NCBI GenBank assembly: GCA_017510985.1
Contig: JAFWLR010000012.1
Coordinates: 1-61,663 of the forward strand
Length of the DNA: 61,663 nt
Origin: Candidatus Saccharimonadota bacterium
Lineage (GTDB): Bacteria; Patescibacteriota; Saccharimonadia; Saccharimonadales; Saccharimonadaceae
Reading direction: 5' to 3'
Shown: piece after piece, positions 1-11,247 of the stretch
Layout of the letters: each line of letters begins with the position of its first letter
How positions within the stretch are numbered: the first letter of the stretch is position 1
Program-made: the position numbers and the translations under genes
Notes under the pieces: model-generated
Told to the model about the DNA's origin: nothing
Seen by the model: only the letters and a program-made list of their open reading frames with translations
Database searches by the model: none

Positions 1-2679
1 AATAAGTGGGGTTATTTACCGAGTAAGTATTGCACTGGTAGTAGCATTAGTACTTGTGTAGATAATACTACCACTAATACTCAATATTATCTACCAGCAC
101 CACTTAATGGACAAACTCTAGATATTACTAATAATGCCAATAATAACAACTATACTGTGGCTATAGGAGCTAGATTGGATTATACAGTAATACAAGGAGC
201 TTACAATACTGACTTTACCTTTGCAGCAGTAGGGAATCCTACGCCATATACTATTACTTATAATGCTAATGATGGAGCAAGTGGGGCTAATACTACTAAT
301 ATGCCAGACAATCATACTGCTAGTGATGCTGGTTCATTAGGCGAAATCACTAATCTTAGCTCTAATATCCCACATCGTAATGGTTACTTGTTTCTAGGTT
401 GGTGTACTACTCAAGTAGCGGATAATGGAACTTGCAATAGTCCAAGTACACTATATAATGCAGGTGCTACTTATATAATAGACCAGACTGGCACTATTGC
501 TAGTAATACCCTTAACCTTTATGCGGTCTGGAACTCATGTAGCGGTAATGATGCGGCATCACTCCTATATTGTAAAGTGCAAGCTCAAGTGAAGAAAGAT
601 GGTAGTGGCAATGAACTTACTCAGACCCTAGCTGATATGCATGTAGAAATCACTGAACCTACATCAAATGACCCATCTACAGATACTAGTAATTCTGGTG
701 TATATAAATACGATGCTACTCTCTTTGGTGTAGCTAGTGATGCTGCTAATACCATGCCCATCTACTACTTCCGCGGTATCTTAGACCAGACTTATAAATA
801 CTCAGATGCACCTAATGACGAACCATCAGGTATTCCATCCAGCGGTGATTCTGCTTACTACCAAAACTATGTACTTCTGGACCAAGATGGCAATAAGGAT
901 ACCAGTGATACTTGCTGGCGAATCGTGAGAACTACAGGCTCTGGTGGTACTAAAATGATCTATAATGGTAACTGGAATGCTACAGATGGGTGTGCCAGAG
1001 CACAAGGGAATGCAGAGGCTGGCTCTACTTACTTTAACCGCGGAGGAGCAAACACAACCATAGCTTACGATAAGATTAGCGATGAAGATTTGTACGGCAC
1101 CAGAGGCTATATAGCTTATGTAGGCTATAACTATAACGATGACTATAAATACGCTGGTAATCCTTCTAGTAACTCATTCTATACTACGGCTACTCTTAAT
1201 AGTACTCTTTTCAAAAACACCAATAACCAAGGCATTATGACTGCCTCTAATCTTAAGACTACTATAGAAAACTGGTACCAAAATACTAGTAACCTGACTA
1301 ATTTTAGCAGTAAATTAGAAACTAGTGCTGGATGGTGCAATGACAGGACTACTACAGCTTCACCAAACGAAAATGATACGACAATTCCTTATGCTCCCGG
1401 TTCTACTTACGGAGTTAGCGGTGGTGTTACTTTTGGTGCAGGGCAAAGGAACTATGTAGCTAATAAATCAGCTTCGCTAGCTTGCCCCAACACAACCGGG
1501 CAAGACTTACTCACTACTGATAACGGCTTCATCAATTACCCACTGGCACCTTTAACCGAAGATGAAGTAGCCTTCGCTGGGCATGGCTACCCTACTGGTT
1601 CCTCACCATATGACCCCACCCGTCCTACCAACCTGTCTTCTAGATGGTCTTATCGCTCGTTCCTTAGGTCTGGCTCCGGTTTCTGGTTGCTGTCGCCTGA
1701 CCGTCGGGACTCCATAGCTGGCACTGTCCGCGCGCTCCGCGTGGGCTCGGTTGGGTATTCTGGGAACAGCGTCGTCTATGGTTCTGGCGGGGTGCGGCCC
1801 GCCATTTCACTTAATTCCAGCACCACCATATCAGGTGGTAATGGTACCGCGGCGAATCCATGGGTGGTTAATTCAATACCGACCATGCAATCTATGAATA
1901 GTGCCAAACTCGCTAGCTTAATGCCGAATATAGGTGACACTACCACTTTGTCTGATGTCCGTGATGGCCAGTCATATACCGTAGCTAAGCTAGCTGATAA
2001 TAAATACTGGATGACGAAGAATCTAAACATTGCTGGTGGTACCGCTATCTCTTGTGACACTACGGACTGCGATAACTATACCTTACCAGATAATCAGGGT
2101 TGGCAGAGTGATGGTAGATTACCGGAGTCTAGCACGGCAGGTTTTGGTCAAAATAACTACGCCTATGTCTACAACTCTGGCAATAATACCACTAGCTGCA
2201 CCAGCACTGAACCTTGCTACTCTTACTACTCATGGGACGTAGCAACTCTAGGGTCTGGTAGAAGTATTGGTACGGAAGACACCGATGCGCCATACAGCAT
2301 TTGCCCGAAAGGTTGGAAACTACCGACGTCTGGTAACCACGAAGTTAATGACCCGACAGGGTTGAGTGGTTGGAAGCGGGGTGACTTCTACGCATTGGCT
2401 ACCGCTTACGGTGTGAACTTGGAAAATGCATACAACAGTAGCACTTCGACCTTCTTTAACAATGCAGGTAAGGGCACGCCGGCCAACTTCCTGCGCGCCG
2501 GCCTCTACGGCGGCGGCTCGTTCAACCTCGGTGGCGCGAACGGGTACTACTGGTCGTCTACGTCGGGTGGTAATACTTCCGTCGCGCGTTACCTGCTCTT
2601 CGGTTCCGGCTACGTGAGTTCCGCCGATATCGGCAATCGCTACTACGGGTTCTCCGTGCGTTGTCTGTTTGCCGATTAA
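1..2679 (+). CDS. FISUMP/DUF6273-type surface protein, 5' partial
   Basis: The frame is open from base 1, so the start lies outside the window; about 892 residues are visible. In order: an Asn/Thr/Ser-rich stretch, an InlB-type (Listeria-Bacteroides) repeat at about 240-530 with GYLFLGWCT and NLYAVWN, a DUF6273-like C-type-lectin-type domain at about 720-1820 ending GVRPAISLN, and a C-terminal FISUMP domain at about 1880-2670 with YWMTKNLNI, ICPKGWKLPTSG, YYWSSTS and GFSVRCL. It is probably a secreted adhesin or ligand-binding protein. The first part uses mostly T-ending codons (ACT, AAT, GGT), whereas 1640-1810 and 2480-2679 are GC-rich with NNC/NNT codons. Family by motif recognition; function inferred. 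Confidence 0.85.
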   Translation, partial: NKWGYLPSKYCTGSSISTCVDNTTTNTQYYLPAPLNGQTLDITNNANNNNYTVAIGARLDYTVIQGAYNTDFTFAAVGNPTPYTITYNANDGASGANTTNMPDNHTASDAGSLGEITNLSSNIPHRNGYLFLGWCTTQVADNGTCNSPSTLYNAGATYIIDQTGTIASNTLNLYAVWNSCSGNDAASLLYCKVQAQVKKDGSGNELTQTLADMHVEITEPTSNDPSTDTSNSGVYKYDATLFGVASDAANTMPIYYFRGILDQTYKYSDAPNDEPSGIPSSGDSAYYQNYVLLDQDGNKDTSDTCWRIVRTTGSGGTKMIYNGNWNATDGCARAQGNAEAGSTYFNRGGANTTIAYDKISDEDLYGTRGYIAYVGYNYNDDYKYAGNPSSNSFYTTATLNSTLFKNTNNQGIMTASNLKTTIENWYQNTSNLTNFSSKLETSAGWCNDRTTTASPNENDTTIPYAPGSTYGVSGGVTFGAGQRNYVANKSASLACPNTTGQDLLTTDNGFINYPLAPLTEDEVAFAGHGYPTGSSPYDPTRPTNLSSRWSYRSFLRSGSGFWLLSPDRRDSIAGTVRALRVGSVGYSGNSVVYGSGGVRPAISLNSSTTISGGNGTAANPWVVNSIPTMQSMNSAKLASLMPNIGDTTTLSDVRDGQSYTVAKLADNKYWMTKNLNIAGGTAISCDTTDCDNYTLPDNQGWQSDGRLPESSTAGFGQNNYAYVYNSGNNTTSCTSTEPCYSYYSWDVATLGSGRSIGTEDTDAPYSICPKGWKLPTSGNHEVNDPTGLSGWKRGDFYALATAYGVNLENAYNSSTSTFFNNAGKGTPANFLRAGLYGGGSFNLGGANGYYWSSTSGGNTSVARYLLFGSGYVSSADIGNRYYGFSVRCLFAD
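1640..1812 (+). other. Candidate hypervariable patch in DUF6273 domain
   Basis: This GC-rich, A-poor patch lies inside an AT-rich gene and has mainly Y-ending codons. It encodes the end of a C-type-lectin-like domain (FWLLSPDRR to GVRPAISLN), the place where diversity-generating retroelements put variable regions. No template repeat was seen in the window, so this is an inference from composition and position only. Confidence 0.35.
2480..2679 (+). other. Candidate hypervariable patch at FISUMP C-terminus
   Basis: The last 200 bases of the gene turn GC-rich with many NNC codons around YYWSSTS and NRYYGFSVRCL. The same position has the same composition in the FISUMP genes ending at 34987 and 60646, but not in those ending at 15065 and 54885. 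This would fit retroelement-directed diversification acting from elsewhere in the genome. Confidence 0.35.
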
Positions 2680-2748
2680 AAATTAACATGGTCCACTGAA
2701 CAATTTGTAGTGATTCTAACAATTTGTTCAGTCAAATGAACACGTGCC

Positions 2749-2777
2749 TTGCTTTTGAGGATAGGGTGTGGTATAAT
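2749..2777 (+). promoter_or_regulatory. Promoter of rplJL
   Basis: TTGCTT at 2749-2754 and TATAAT at 2772-2777 are separated by 17 bases and precede the L10 leader. An 8-bp inverted repeat (CTGAACAA at 2696-2703 and TTGTTCAG at 2724-2731) lies just upstream, after the FISUMP stop, but has no T-tract. Confidence 0.8.
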
Positions 2778-2785
2778 GGGGATAG

Positions 2786-2862
2786 TTACCAAAGACAGCG
2801 ACGGGAGTAATCCTTAATTAGGTCGCCGAGGAAAAATTCTTACAGGAGTTGTTTGGTAATGC
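2786..2862 (+). promoter_or_regulatory. Ribosomal protein L10 leader
   Basis: The leader opens with GTTACCAAAGACAGCGA and closes with TTTGGTAATGC. The two ends pair (GTTACCAAA with TTTGGTAA), giving the basal stem typical of the L10 autoregulatory leader, in which free L10-(L7/L12)4 binds and represses rplJL. Position just before rplJ supports this. Confidence 0.75.
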
Positions 2863-2914
2863 TATATTAACAATTAGCTAACCAATAATATCAACTAAAC
2901 CAAAGGAACTTTTT

Positions 2915-3436
2915 ATGGCAATTAGTAAGCAAAAAAAGAACACATTGGTTGCTGATTTAACGGAGCTGCTTTCAAACGCCAAAACTACCGTTTACGCCAA
3001 ATATCAAGGTTTGACCGTGGCAGAATTGCAAGAATTGCGCAAGGCTGCACGAGAAGCTGGCGTAAAAATCAAAGTGGTGAAAAACCGCTTGGTGCGCGTA
3101 GCGATGGGGCAAATTGCCGTTTACAAAGATACGGATACAACTAAGCTAACTGGCCAGTTGCTTTATGCCGTATCAGATGATGACGAGGTGGCACCGGCTA
3201 AAGTTTTGGCGGAGTTTGCTAAGAAACATAACGCTTTGAATCTTGTGGGTGGATTTTCTGACCTTGGTAACAATTTGTCAGAAGATGAGGTCAAATCTCT
3301 AGCGGCAATGCCGAGCAAGAACGAGTTGGTTGCTCAGGTAGTGGCACAATTACTGTCGCCAATGACGGACAGCATTTCCGGCTTGTCTGGTGGCTTGTCT
3401 GGCATCGTATCTGGGCTAGAGGCTCACGCAAAATAA
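2915..3436 (+). CDS. rplJ: 50S ribosomal protein L10
   Basis: This 173-residue protein has normal family length. It forms the base of the ribosomal stalk and anchors L7/L12 dimers through its C-terminal helix. The N-terminal rRNA-binding domain begins MAISKQKKN and contains the family-typical GLTVAELQELRK and VVKNRLVRVA segments. The start has an AAGGAA site seven to twelve bases upstream. It is followed after 92 bases by rplL, the classic stalk operon; rplK-rplA are not upstream, where a FISUMP gene lies instead. Expression is likely feedback-controlled through the leader at 2786-2862. Confidence 0.97.
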   Translation: MAISKQKKNTLVADLTELLSNAKTTVYAKYQGLTVAELQELRKAAREAGVKIKVVKNRLVRVAMGQIAVYKDTDTTKLTGQLLYAVSDDDEVAPAKVLAEFAKKHNALNLVGGFSDLGNNLSEDEVKSLAAMPSKNELVAQVVAQLLSPMTDSISGLSGGLSGIVSGLEAHAK

Positions 3437-3528
3437 TTAGTAACCAAATTATTTATAACCAACAATGGGTGACGGATATGGGAAGGAAATACCCGGCATG
3501 ACCCGTTGCCCAAAAGAAAGGATTTAAA

Positions 3529-3912
3529 ATGGCAACAGATATTAAAAAATTGGCTGAGGAATTGGTCAAATTGACCGTTCTAGAAGTTAACGAACTCAAA
3601 AATGTCCTCAAGGACGAATACGGCATTGAGCCGGCTGCAGCTGCCGTAGCTGTGGCTGCTGGCCCAGCTGCTGGTGGCGAAGCCGCTGCTGAAGAAGCTA
3701 AGTCCGAATACGACGTAGTACTGAAAGACGCTGGCGGGCAAAAGATCGCTGTGATTAAAGCGGTCAAAGAAGCTACCGGGCTTGGTCTCGGCGAAGCTAA
3801 AGCTATCGTAGATGGCGCACCTGCTACTGTAAAAGAGAAGGTGGCTAAGGACGAAGCCGAAGCAATGAAGAAGGCTCTAGAAGAAGCAGGCGCAACTGTA
3901 GAACTTGCTTAA
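3529..3912 (+). CDS. rplL: 50S ribosomal protein L7/L12
   Basis: This 127-residue stalk protein recruits translation GTPases. It has an N-terminal dimerisation segment (about 1-35), an Ala/Gly/Glu-rich hinge (about 36-62) and the conserved C-terminal factor-binding domain starting KSEYDVVL and containing [14 protein letters not shown]-like sequence. AAAGGA lies ahead of the ATG. Second gene of the rplJL operon, ended by the terminator at 3947-3972. Confidence 0.97.
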   Translation: MATDIKKLAEELVKLTVLEVNELKNVLKDEYGIEPAAAAVAVAAGPAAGGEAAAEEAKSEYDVVLKDAGGQKIAVIKAVKEATGLGLGEAKAIVDGAPATVKEKVAKDEAEAMKKALEEAGATVELA

Positions 3913-3946
3913 TCTACTAGGTTAGCTAATTGTTTGAACTGGTAAA

Positions 3947-3972
3947 ATCCACCCCGCAAGGGGTGGGTTTTG
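3947..3972 (+). terminator. Terminator after rplL
   Basis: Hairpin CCACCCC-GCAA-GGGGTGG followed by GTTTT, directly after rplL and before the separate promoter of queA. Confidence 0.85.
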
Positions 3973-4005
3973 GTAGATGGGGAAAATGTGTTATAATATG
4001 TAAAT

Positions 4006-6227
<2,222 letters not shown>

Positions 6228-6234
6228 TATATGG

Positions 6235-6300
6235 TGGGACACACACGCTAGATATAGCGTATAGTTATAGCTTTAGACGCTAGATATGGTGTTTTCTGAC
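6235..6300. repeat. Small REP-like inverted sequence between tgt and queH
   Basis: The stretch contains ACGCTAGATATAGCGTA and AGACGCTAGATATGGTG as imperfect repeats of one another, and its reverse complement resembles part of the rpsL leader at 55570-55650 (TAGCGT followed by CACCATATATA). It sits at the convergent end of tgt and queH and could act as a bidirectional transcript end. Confidence 0.35.
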
Positions 6301-6863
6301 GTTTTGACGGCTTGGTCACGAAGGATTTGTTTCTGATAACGATCTTCTTCAGAAAAGATACAGCCGCAGTATTTTTGCATATATAGCCCGAGCTCACGGG
6401 CTTTATTTTGTCCCTCGCGAAAGCCAATGCGGAAATCACGGTACAAGAATTTAATGCCGGCTAGTTTGGCTAAATCTTCACAAACTTTTTTTAGCTCCTC
6501 GTGTTTTTGGTATGGCGAAACTAAGAGGGTGGTAGTAAAAGCATCATATCCGTGGGTGGCGGCATATCTGACCGTCTCGGAAATGCGCTTAGGGTAACAA
6601 TAATTGACGCAACGGTTTGAAATGTCTTGAACCACGTGACGGCAAAATTCGTCCAGTCCGTAATCTTCTTTGATGATAATTTCGGCGCTGATCTTGGCGG
6701 CATAATCTTTGAGGCAGTCGCGACGAGTTTTGTATTCGATATACGGATGGATGTTGGGATTGTACCAAAAAAGTGTGGGTTCAATACCTTCCTTGCGTAA
6801 GCTGTCAATACAATAAACACTACATGGTGCACAACAGGTGTGCATCAAAACTTTATTTTTCAT
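6273..6863 (-). CDS. queH: Epoxyqueuosine reductase QueH
   Basis: QueH reduces epoxyqueuosine to queuosine in tRNA, the non-cobalamin alternative to QueG. It has 196 residues from the ATG at 6863. Family cysteine motifs are present: HTCCAPCSVYC at the N-terminus, CVNYCYPKR in the middle and YCGCIFSEEDRY near the C-terminus, which hold the Fe-S cluster and second metal. The minus-strand TATAAT at 6876-6871 is seven bases before this ATG, favouring a leaderless start here over the in-frame GTG at 6869. Together with queA and tgt it completes the late queuosine pathway; precursor synthesis genes (queC-F) are absent from the window, so preQ1 is probably salvaged or made elsewhere. Confidence 0.93.
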   Translation of the reverse strand: MKNKVLMHTCCAPCSVYCIDSLRKEGIEPTLFWYNPNIHPYIEYKTRRDCLKDYAAKISAEIIIKEDYGLDEFCRHVVQDISNRCVNYCYPKRISETVRYAATHGYDAFTTTLLVSPYQKHEELKKVCEDLAKLAGIKFLYRDFRIGFREGQNKARELGLYMQKYCGCIFSEEDRYQKQILRDQAVKTSENTISSV

Positions 6864-6911
6864 TAACACAATTATAGCATTTGTGCTATAATAAAGCTAG
6901 ATAGGAGGCAT

Positions 6912-8033
6912 ATGTCAAAGAAAGTTGAAACAGATATTTGTACATTTATTAAGTTTTGGCTAGTACCGTTAGGGATTGTGTTAGCGATTTTCTTGATTGA
7001 AAAAGCCATAGTAGGGTTAATTATCATTGGCGTGTCGATTTTCTTGGCACTGGCTTTGAAACCGCTGGTAAGGAAGGTAAATAATTTGTTTACCAAATTA
7101 TTCGGCAAAGAGAAAAAACACCAGACCATCTCGGTGGTATTCGCTTATTTGATTGTGGTAATTGTAATTGGTTCAATTCTAGCTATCGTGGGGCCAGTAG
7201 TAGTAAATGAAACTGCAAAGTTTGCAAATAATTTTCCCGAAACTTTTGAGACAACTTTTGGTGGCTGGGAAGGTGTAAATAATTTCGGCAAGGCAATTGG
7301 GATTGAAGACTTGCGGGGGGAAATCGACAAGAGTATTGATGGGATTTCTAAGAGTTTATTAGGAGTACTAGGGAACAACTTGATGTCTAGTGTGAGTAGT
7401 ATAGCGGATGTGGTAATGAAAGTAGTTTTGACGTTGGTATTAACATTATTAATATTATTAGAGGGGCCAACGATGTTGGATACCATGTGGAAGAATTTGG
7501 GCAGTAAAAAAGAAAGCCGGAAGACGATAGAAGCATTGCAACGTTTGGTCCGGCGGATGGCTAATGTGGTTTCTACCTATGTTTCACGGCAGATGTTGGT
7601 AGCAATATTAGATGGTTGTGCTACGATGATAATTGTGTTTATTCTTTCATTGATCTTACAATTCTCGCCCAGCTTGGCTGTGCCGATGGGTATGATTACT
7701 ATGATTTTCTATATGATCCCGATGTTTGGACAATTTATTGGTGGAACTTTGGTAACCTTACTACTTTTCTTTTCGAATCCGTTTGCGGCGCTCATATTTG
7801 CCGTGATATATATAATATATGCCCAGATTGAGAATAACTTAATTGCGCCAAAGATTCAGGGTGACGCACTGAATTTGCAACCTTTGATTATTCTGTGTGC
7901 AATTGTGATTGGGATGTATATGTTTGGGCTACTCGGAGCGATTATTGCGATTCCAATTGCGGGATGTATTAGGGTACTGGTTGAAGAATATCCGCGTCTT
8001 AGGGCTGCGAGAGAAGATCGCATAAAGGAATAA
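6912..8033 (+). CDS. AI-2E family transporter (putative permease)
   Basis: This 373-residue integral membrane protein has about eight predicted hydrophobic segments, beginning at residues 14-50, and the family-typical C-terminal half with the PMFGQFIGGTLVTLLL and IYAQIENNLIAPKIQG motifs. AI-2E family members export small molecules or ions; the substrate cannot be told from sequence. A strong AGGAGG site at about 6904-6909 precedes the ATG, and TATAAT at about 6886-6891 gives a short leader, unlike the divergent leaderless queH. It is followed after 26 bases by the next membrane protein gene. Confidence 0.9.
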   Translation: MSKKVETDICTFIKFWLVPLGIVLAIFLIEKAIVGLIIIGVSIFLALALKPLVRKVNNLFTKLFGKEKKHQTISVVFAYLIVVIVIGSILAIVGPVVVNETAKFANNFPETFETTFGGWEGVNNFGKAIGIEDLRGEIDKSIDGISKSLLGVLGNNLMSSVSSIADVVMKVVLTLVLTLLILLEGPTMLDTMWKNLGSKKESRKTIEALQRLVRRMANVVSTYVSRQMLVAILDGCATMIIVFILSLILQFSPSLAVPMGMITMIFYMIPMFGQFIGGTLVTLLLFFSNPFAALIFAVIYIIYAQIENNLIAPKIQGDALNLQPLIILCAIVIGMYMFGLLGAIIAIPIAGCIRVLVEEYPRLRAAREDRIKE

Positions 8034-8059
8034 AAATACAAGGGTATTAATGCCAAAAA

Positions 8060-9187
8060 ATGTCCAAAACAAGAAATTCGGATAATGAAGGTACTAAAAC
8101 GAGTTTGGCGATTAGAAAGTTTTCTTCTAAGCCAATTTTGGTAATATTTTTTATTTTAATTAATGTGGTAGTGATTGCAGCGACGGCAACAGCGGAGTTT
8201 GGTAACTCAGAAAACGCCGCTGAGCTATCAGAAGTAAAAATAAATTGGTGGCTGCTGATACCGGCGGCACTTTGTTTTGTGATAGCGATTACTTGCGAAA
8301 TTCATAAATACGTGATAATGATGAGAGAAATGTCGTGCCGCAAAGACTTTGATCATAAGTACGCGCGCAAGGTGGCGCGGCGCACGGTGCTACTAGGCAA
8401 ATATTATGATAGTATTACGCCGGCAGCAATTGGTGGGCAACCATTTCAGATTTATTATATGCACAAAAATGGGCGGTTACCGAGTGGATTAGCTACTACG
8501 ATTCCGATTATCGGGATGGTGTCGGGGCAATTAGGATTTTTGATTATTGCGGCGCTGTGTTTTCTGTTTGGCAGTTTGACAATTGACAATGCAGCGCTAA
8601 TCGCAACGGCTTGTTTTGGTTTATTGTTTTATGCTTTTTGGCCGGTGATTATTATGATTGCGACATTCTTGCCGGAAGGAGCTAAGGAGTTAATAAATTT
8701 AATCGTAAAAGGTCTAGCCAAAATTCATTTGGTGAAGGATAAAGAAAAAGCGATTGGCAAAATTGAGTATGAAGTGGATGAATATGCTAAAAGCGTGCGC
8801 AAGATCCTTAAAACTAAGGGGCTGTTTTTAAGAGCAATTGGGCTGTCGGTAGCGTTTAATGTGCTAATTAGTATGATTCCGTTTTTTGTGTTAACGGCCT
8901 TTGGTGGAGAAATGGATTTCTTGCCATGTTTTGTAACTACGGTGGCGGTAACAGCGGCAGTGTATTTTGTGCCGACACCAGGTAATGCCGGTGCGGCAGA
9001 GGGGACGTTCTTTGTAGTATTTTCGGCTTTGTCACAAGGGTATGTATTTTGGGCGATGCTAGTGTGGCGATTCTTCTCATATTATATATATATTATGATG
9101 GGGCCGATCATCTATCTCAAAATGCATCTAGAGAAAAAACGAAAAGAAAAGGTTTTGAATGAAAAAAATACACAAAGAGCGTCGTAG
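8060..9187 (+). CDS. Lysylphosphatidylglycerol synthase-type transmembrane protein (YbhN/UPF0104-like)
   Basis: This 375-residue polytopic membrane protein has the flippase-like fold of the N-terminal half of MprF. The family motif near the C-terminus is FVPTPGNAGAAEGTFF, and GGQPFQIYYMHKNG is also typical. There is no soluble synthase domain, so it is more likely a lipid-translocating or scaffold protein than a lysyl transferase. It overlaps the next gene by 29 bases, suggesting one envelope operon. Function inferred. Confidence 0.88.
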   Translation: MSKTRNSDNEGTKTSLAIRKFSSKPILVIFFILINVVVIAATATAEFGNSENAAELSEVKINWWLLIPAALCFVIAITCEIHKYVIMMREMSCRKDFDHKYARKVARRTVLLGKYYDSITPAAIGGQPFQIYYMHKNGRLPSGLATTIPIIGMVSGQLGFLIIAALCFLFGSLTIDNAALIATACFGLLFYAFWPVIIMIATFLPEGAKELINLIVKGLAKIHLVKDKEKAIGKIEYEVDEYAKSVRKILKTKGLFLRAIGLSVAFNVLISMIPFFVLTAFGGEMDFLPCFVTTVAVTAAVYFVPTPGNAGAAEGTFFVVFSALSQGYVFWAMLVWRFFSYYIYIMMGPIIYLKMHLEKKRKEKVLNEKNTQRAS

Positions 9188-11231
9188 ACGTAAAATAGTA
9201 ATGATAATAGCGATTGCCAGCGGTGTGATTTTGATAGGATTTGTGACTTGGTTAATTATTGCTCTAGCCACGCAGAAAGCAGAACTGAAAGTAGTCCAAA
9301 GTTATCAGCTGCCGGAATTTAAAAGTGTATCTGAGCAATTCAGTGTGAATGATGGCAGTTATGCGGTGGCAGCGGATGGAGAAGTGATAAGTGAAAATGC
9401 GATGGTGCGAGTAAATACGGCGGGGAGCGATAACGAGGAAGAAGTGGTTAATGAAGAAAAAGTAATTGACGCTACAGGACCGATTGCTCGTCCGACGGCC
9501 AGTACCGCCAAAATGATTCTAGGATTAGCAGTGATGCAAGTGAAGCCGTTTGAGTTAGGTGCAAAGGGCGAAACTTTAACGATTAGCAATGAGGATTATG
9601 ACCGATACTTGTGGTATGTGAACAATGGTGGGTCCAACACACGAGTAGAGCCGGGTGAGGAAATTAGTGAATACGATGCACTGGTTTCGGTGTTTTTGGC
9701 GTCTTCTAATAATATGGCGGATACGTTGGCGGTGTGGGGGTTTGGCTCGCTAGAAAATTACCGAGATTATGCTACGAAGATGTTGGGCGATTGGGGGCTG
9801 GTGGATACAACTATAGGCGTAGATGCGAGTGGATTTGATGCTAGCACCACCAGCACGGCAATGGATTTGGCACAAATTGGAGCTAAAGTACTAGAAAATC
9901 CAGTATTGGCGGAAATTGTTGGGACTAAAGAATTCAACGTGCCGGTAGCGGGGTTAATTGAAAATACTAACAAACTGTTAGGGCAAAGTGGAATTGTGGG
10001 GATTAAAACTGGCTTTATTGGTGACACTTCGGGATATTGTCTAGTAACGGGATATTTGGCAGGCAAGCATATTATGACTACGGCGTTAATGGGAGCGCCG
10101 AGCCGTGAAGTTTCGTTTAGTGATAGTTTGAGTTTGGTGAATAAAATGCAAAGTTTATTGCCGGAAAAAGAATTAGTGCAGGCTGGTGAAGTGGTAGGAT
10201 ATTATGATAGTTGGTGGACGGGACCAGTGGCAATTACGGCTGATGAAAGTTTGACTGGAATTGGCTGGGCAGAAGCGGAGATAAAAACAGATTTAGTGAT
10301 GGAAGGACAAAAAGGAATGTTGAAAATTATGATTAGTGAGCAAAGCTACGAAGTGCCGGTGACGGCGGCGGAATATAATGCAGAGCCGAGCTTCGGTGAC
10401 CGGCTAGGACATTTGTTTGGCTGGAGTAAGGGCGGCGAAATACCAGCGACAACAAAACCCCAACCAGACGAAGTAGTAGAAACAGCAACAATACCGGAAA
10501 ATAACGAGAACAGTGAAAACAATGGGGTACAAGAAGAATTGACAAATGATACCGGCACGTTTACCAACGCTCCGTCTAATAATTGTACGATAAAATACGG
10601 AGCTTTGATGTTGATAAATCCGAATTTTACTGTGGAAAATGATTTTATTGCGGCAAGACGCGGAGAACTGATTAGCTTGGCTAGCAATTACGGTATTAAC
10701 GAACATAATGCTTATAATGGCGACAACTTATTGGATGCGGAAGCGGCAGAACATATAAATGCAATGGTCAAAGCCTACGAGGCGGAAAATCCGGGTCATA
10801 CTTTTGAAACATTATCGTGCTTCCGGGCAGTAGGGACCTCGTGCGGGAGATTATGCGCGGCTACGGGCACGAGTGACCACCATACAGGGCTGACTTGTGA
10901 TTTGGTGGACCCGGCTTATGGGGTATCTTTGGATGCAGATACTTATAATGCGCACCCGGATTGGCAGTGGCTAAAAGCCAATTCTTATAAATATGGATTC
11001 ATTGACCGATTCCCAGAAGCTTGGGCGGGTGGCTCGATGGATGAACCTTTGAACGTAGACGAAAACGGCTCCACTGGGCTATTTGAAACTTGGCACTACC
11101 GCTACGTAGGTGTAACGGCGGCAACTGAAATTGCCACTGGTAAATATAATAATGGGCAATATGACTCCTTGGAGCATTATTTATTGGCGCGCGGAATGGT
11201 AGCAAATCTGAAAGCCGGATTATGTAATTAG
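9159..11231 (+). CDS. Membrane-anchored D,D-carboxypeptidase: S11 (DacA) plus VanY domains
   Basis: This 690-residue bifunctional peptidoglycan hydrolase trims D-Ala from stem peptides. It has a basic N-terminus, one membrane segment (about 12-37), then a serine S11 domain with STAK (about residue 115), SSN in LASSNNMADTLA and KTG in GIKTGFIGDTSGYC, a Thr/Asn/Glu-rich linker (about 430-480), and a zinc D-Ala-D-Ala carboxypeptidase (VanY/M15) domain at about 520-690 with SDHHTGLTCDLV and ETWHYRYVG. All catalytic signatures look intact. Fusing a serine and a metallo-carboxypeptidase acting on the same bond is unusual. It overlaps the upstream gene by 29 bases. Confidence 0.92.
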   Translation: MKKIHKERRRRKIVMIIAIASGVILIGFVTWLIIALATQKAELKVVQSYQLPEFKSVSEQFSVNDGSYAVAADGEVISENAMVRVNTAGSDNEEEVVNEEKVIDATGPIARPTASTAKMILGLAVMQVKPFELGAKGETLTISNEDYDRYLWYVNNGGSNTRVEPGEEISEYDALVSVFLASSNNMADTLAVWGFGSLENYRDYATKMLGDWGLVDTTIGVDASGFDASTTSTAMDLAQIGAKVLENPVLAEIVGTKEFNVPVAGLIENTNKLLGQSGIVGIKTGFIGDTSGYCLVTGYLAGKHIMTTALMGAPSREVSFSDSLSLVNKMQSLLPEKELVQAGEVVGYYDSWWTGPVAITADESLTGIGWAEAEIKTDLVMEGQKGMLKIMISEQSYEVPVTAAEYNAEPSFGDRLGHLFGWSKGGEIPATTKPQPDEVVETATIPENNENSENNGVQEELTNDTGTFTNAPSNNCTIKYGALMLINPNFTVENDFIAARRGELISLASNYGINEHNAYNGDNLLDAEAAEHINAMVKAYEAENPGHTFETLSCFRAVGTSCGRLCAATGTSDHHTGLTCDLVDPAYGVSLDADTYNAHPDWQWLKANSYKYGFIDRFPEAWAGGSMDEPLNVDENGSTGLFETWHYRYVGVTAATEIATGKYNNGQYDSLEHYLLARGMVANLKAGLCN

Positions 11232-11247
11232 TGTTATAATAATATAT

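Noticed and set aside
1776-2060. Antisense and alternative-frame ORFs within the FISUMP genes
   Set aside because: They arise from the Y-ending, stop-poor codon pattern of the real genes and have no start signals or family features.
2696-2731. Terminator after the first FISUMP gene
   Set aside because: An 8-bp inverted repeat with a 20-base loop and no T-run is too weak to call.
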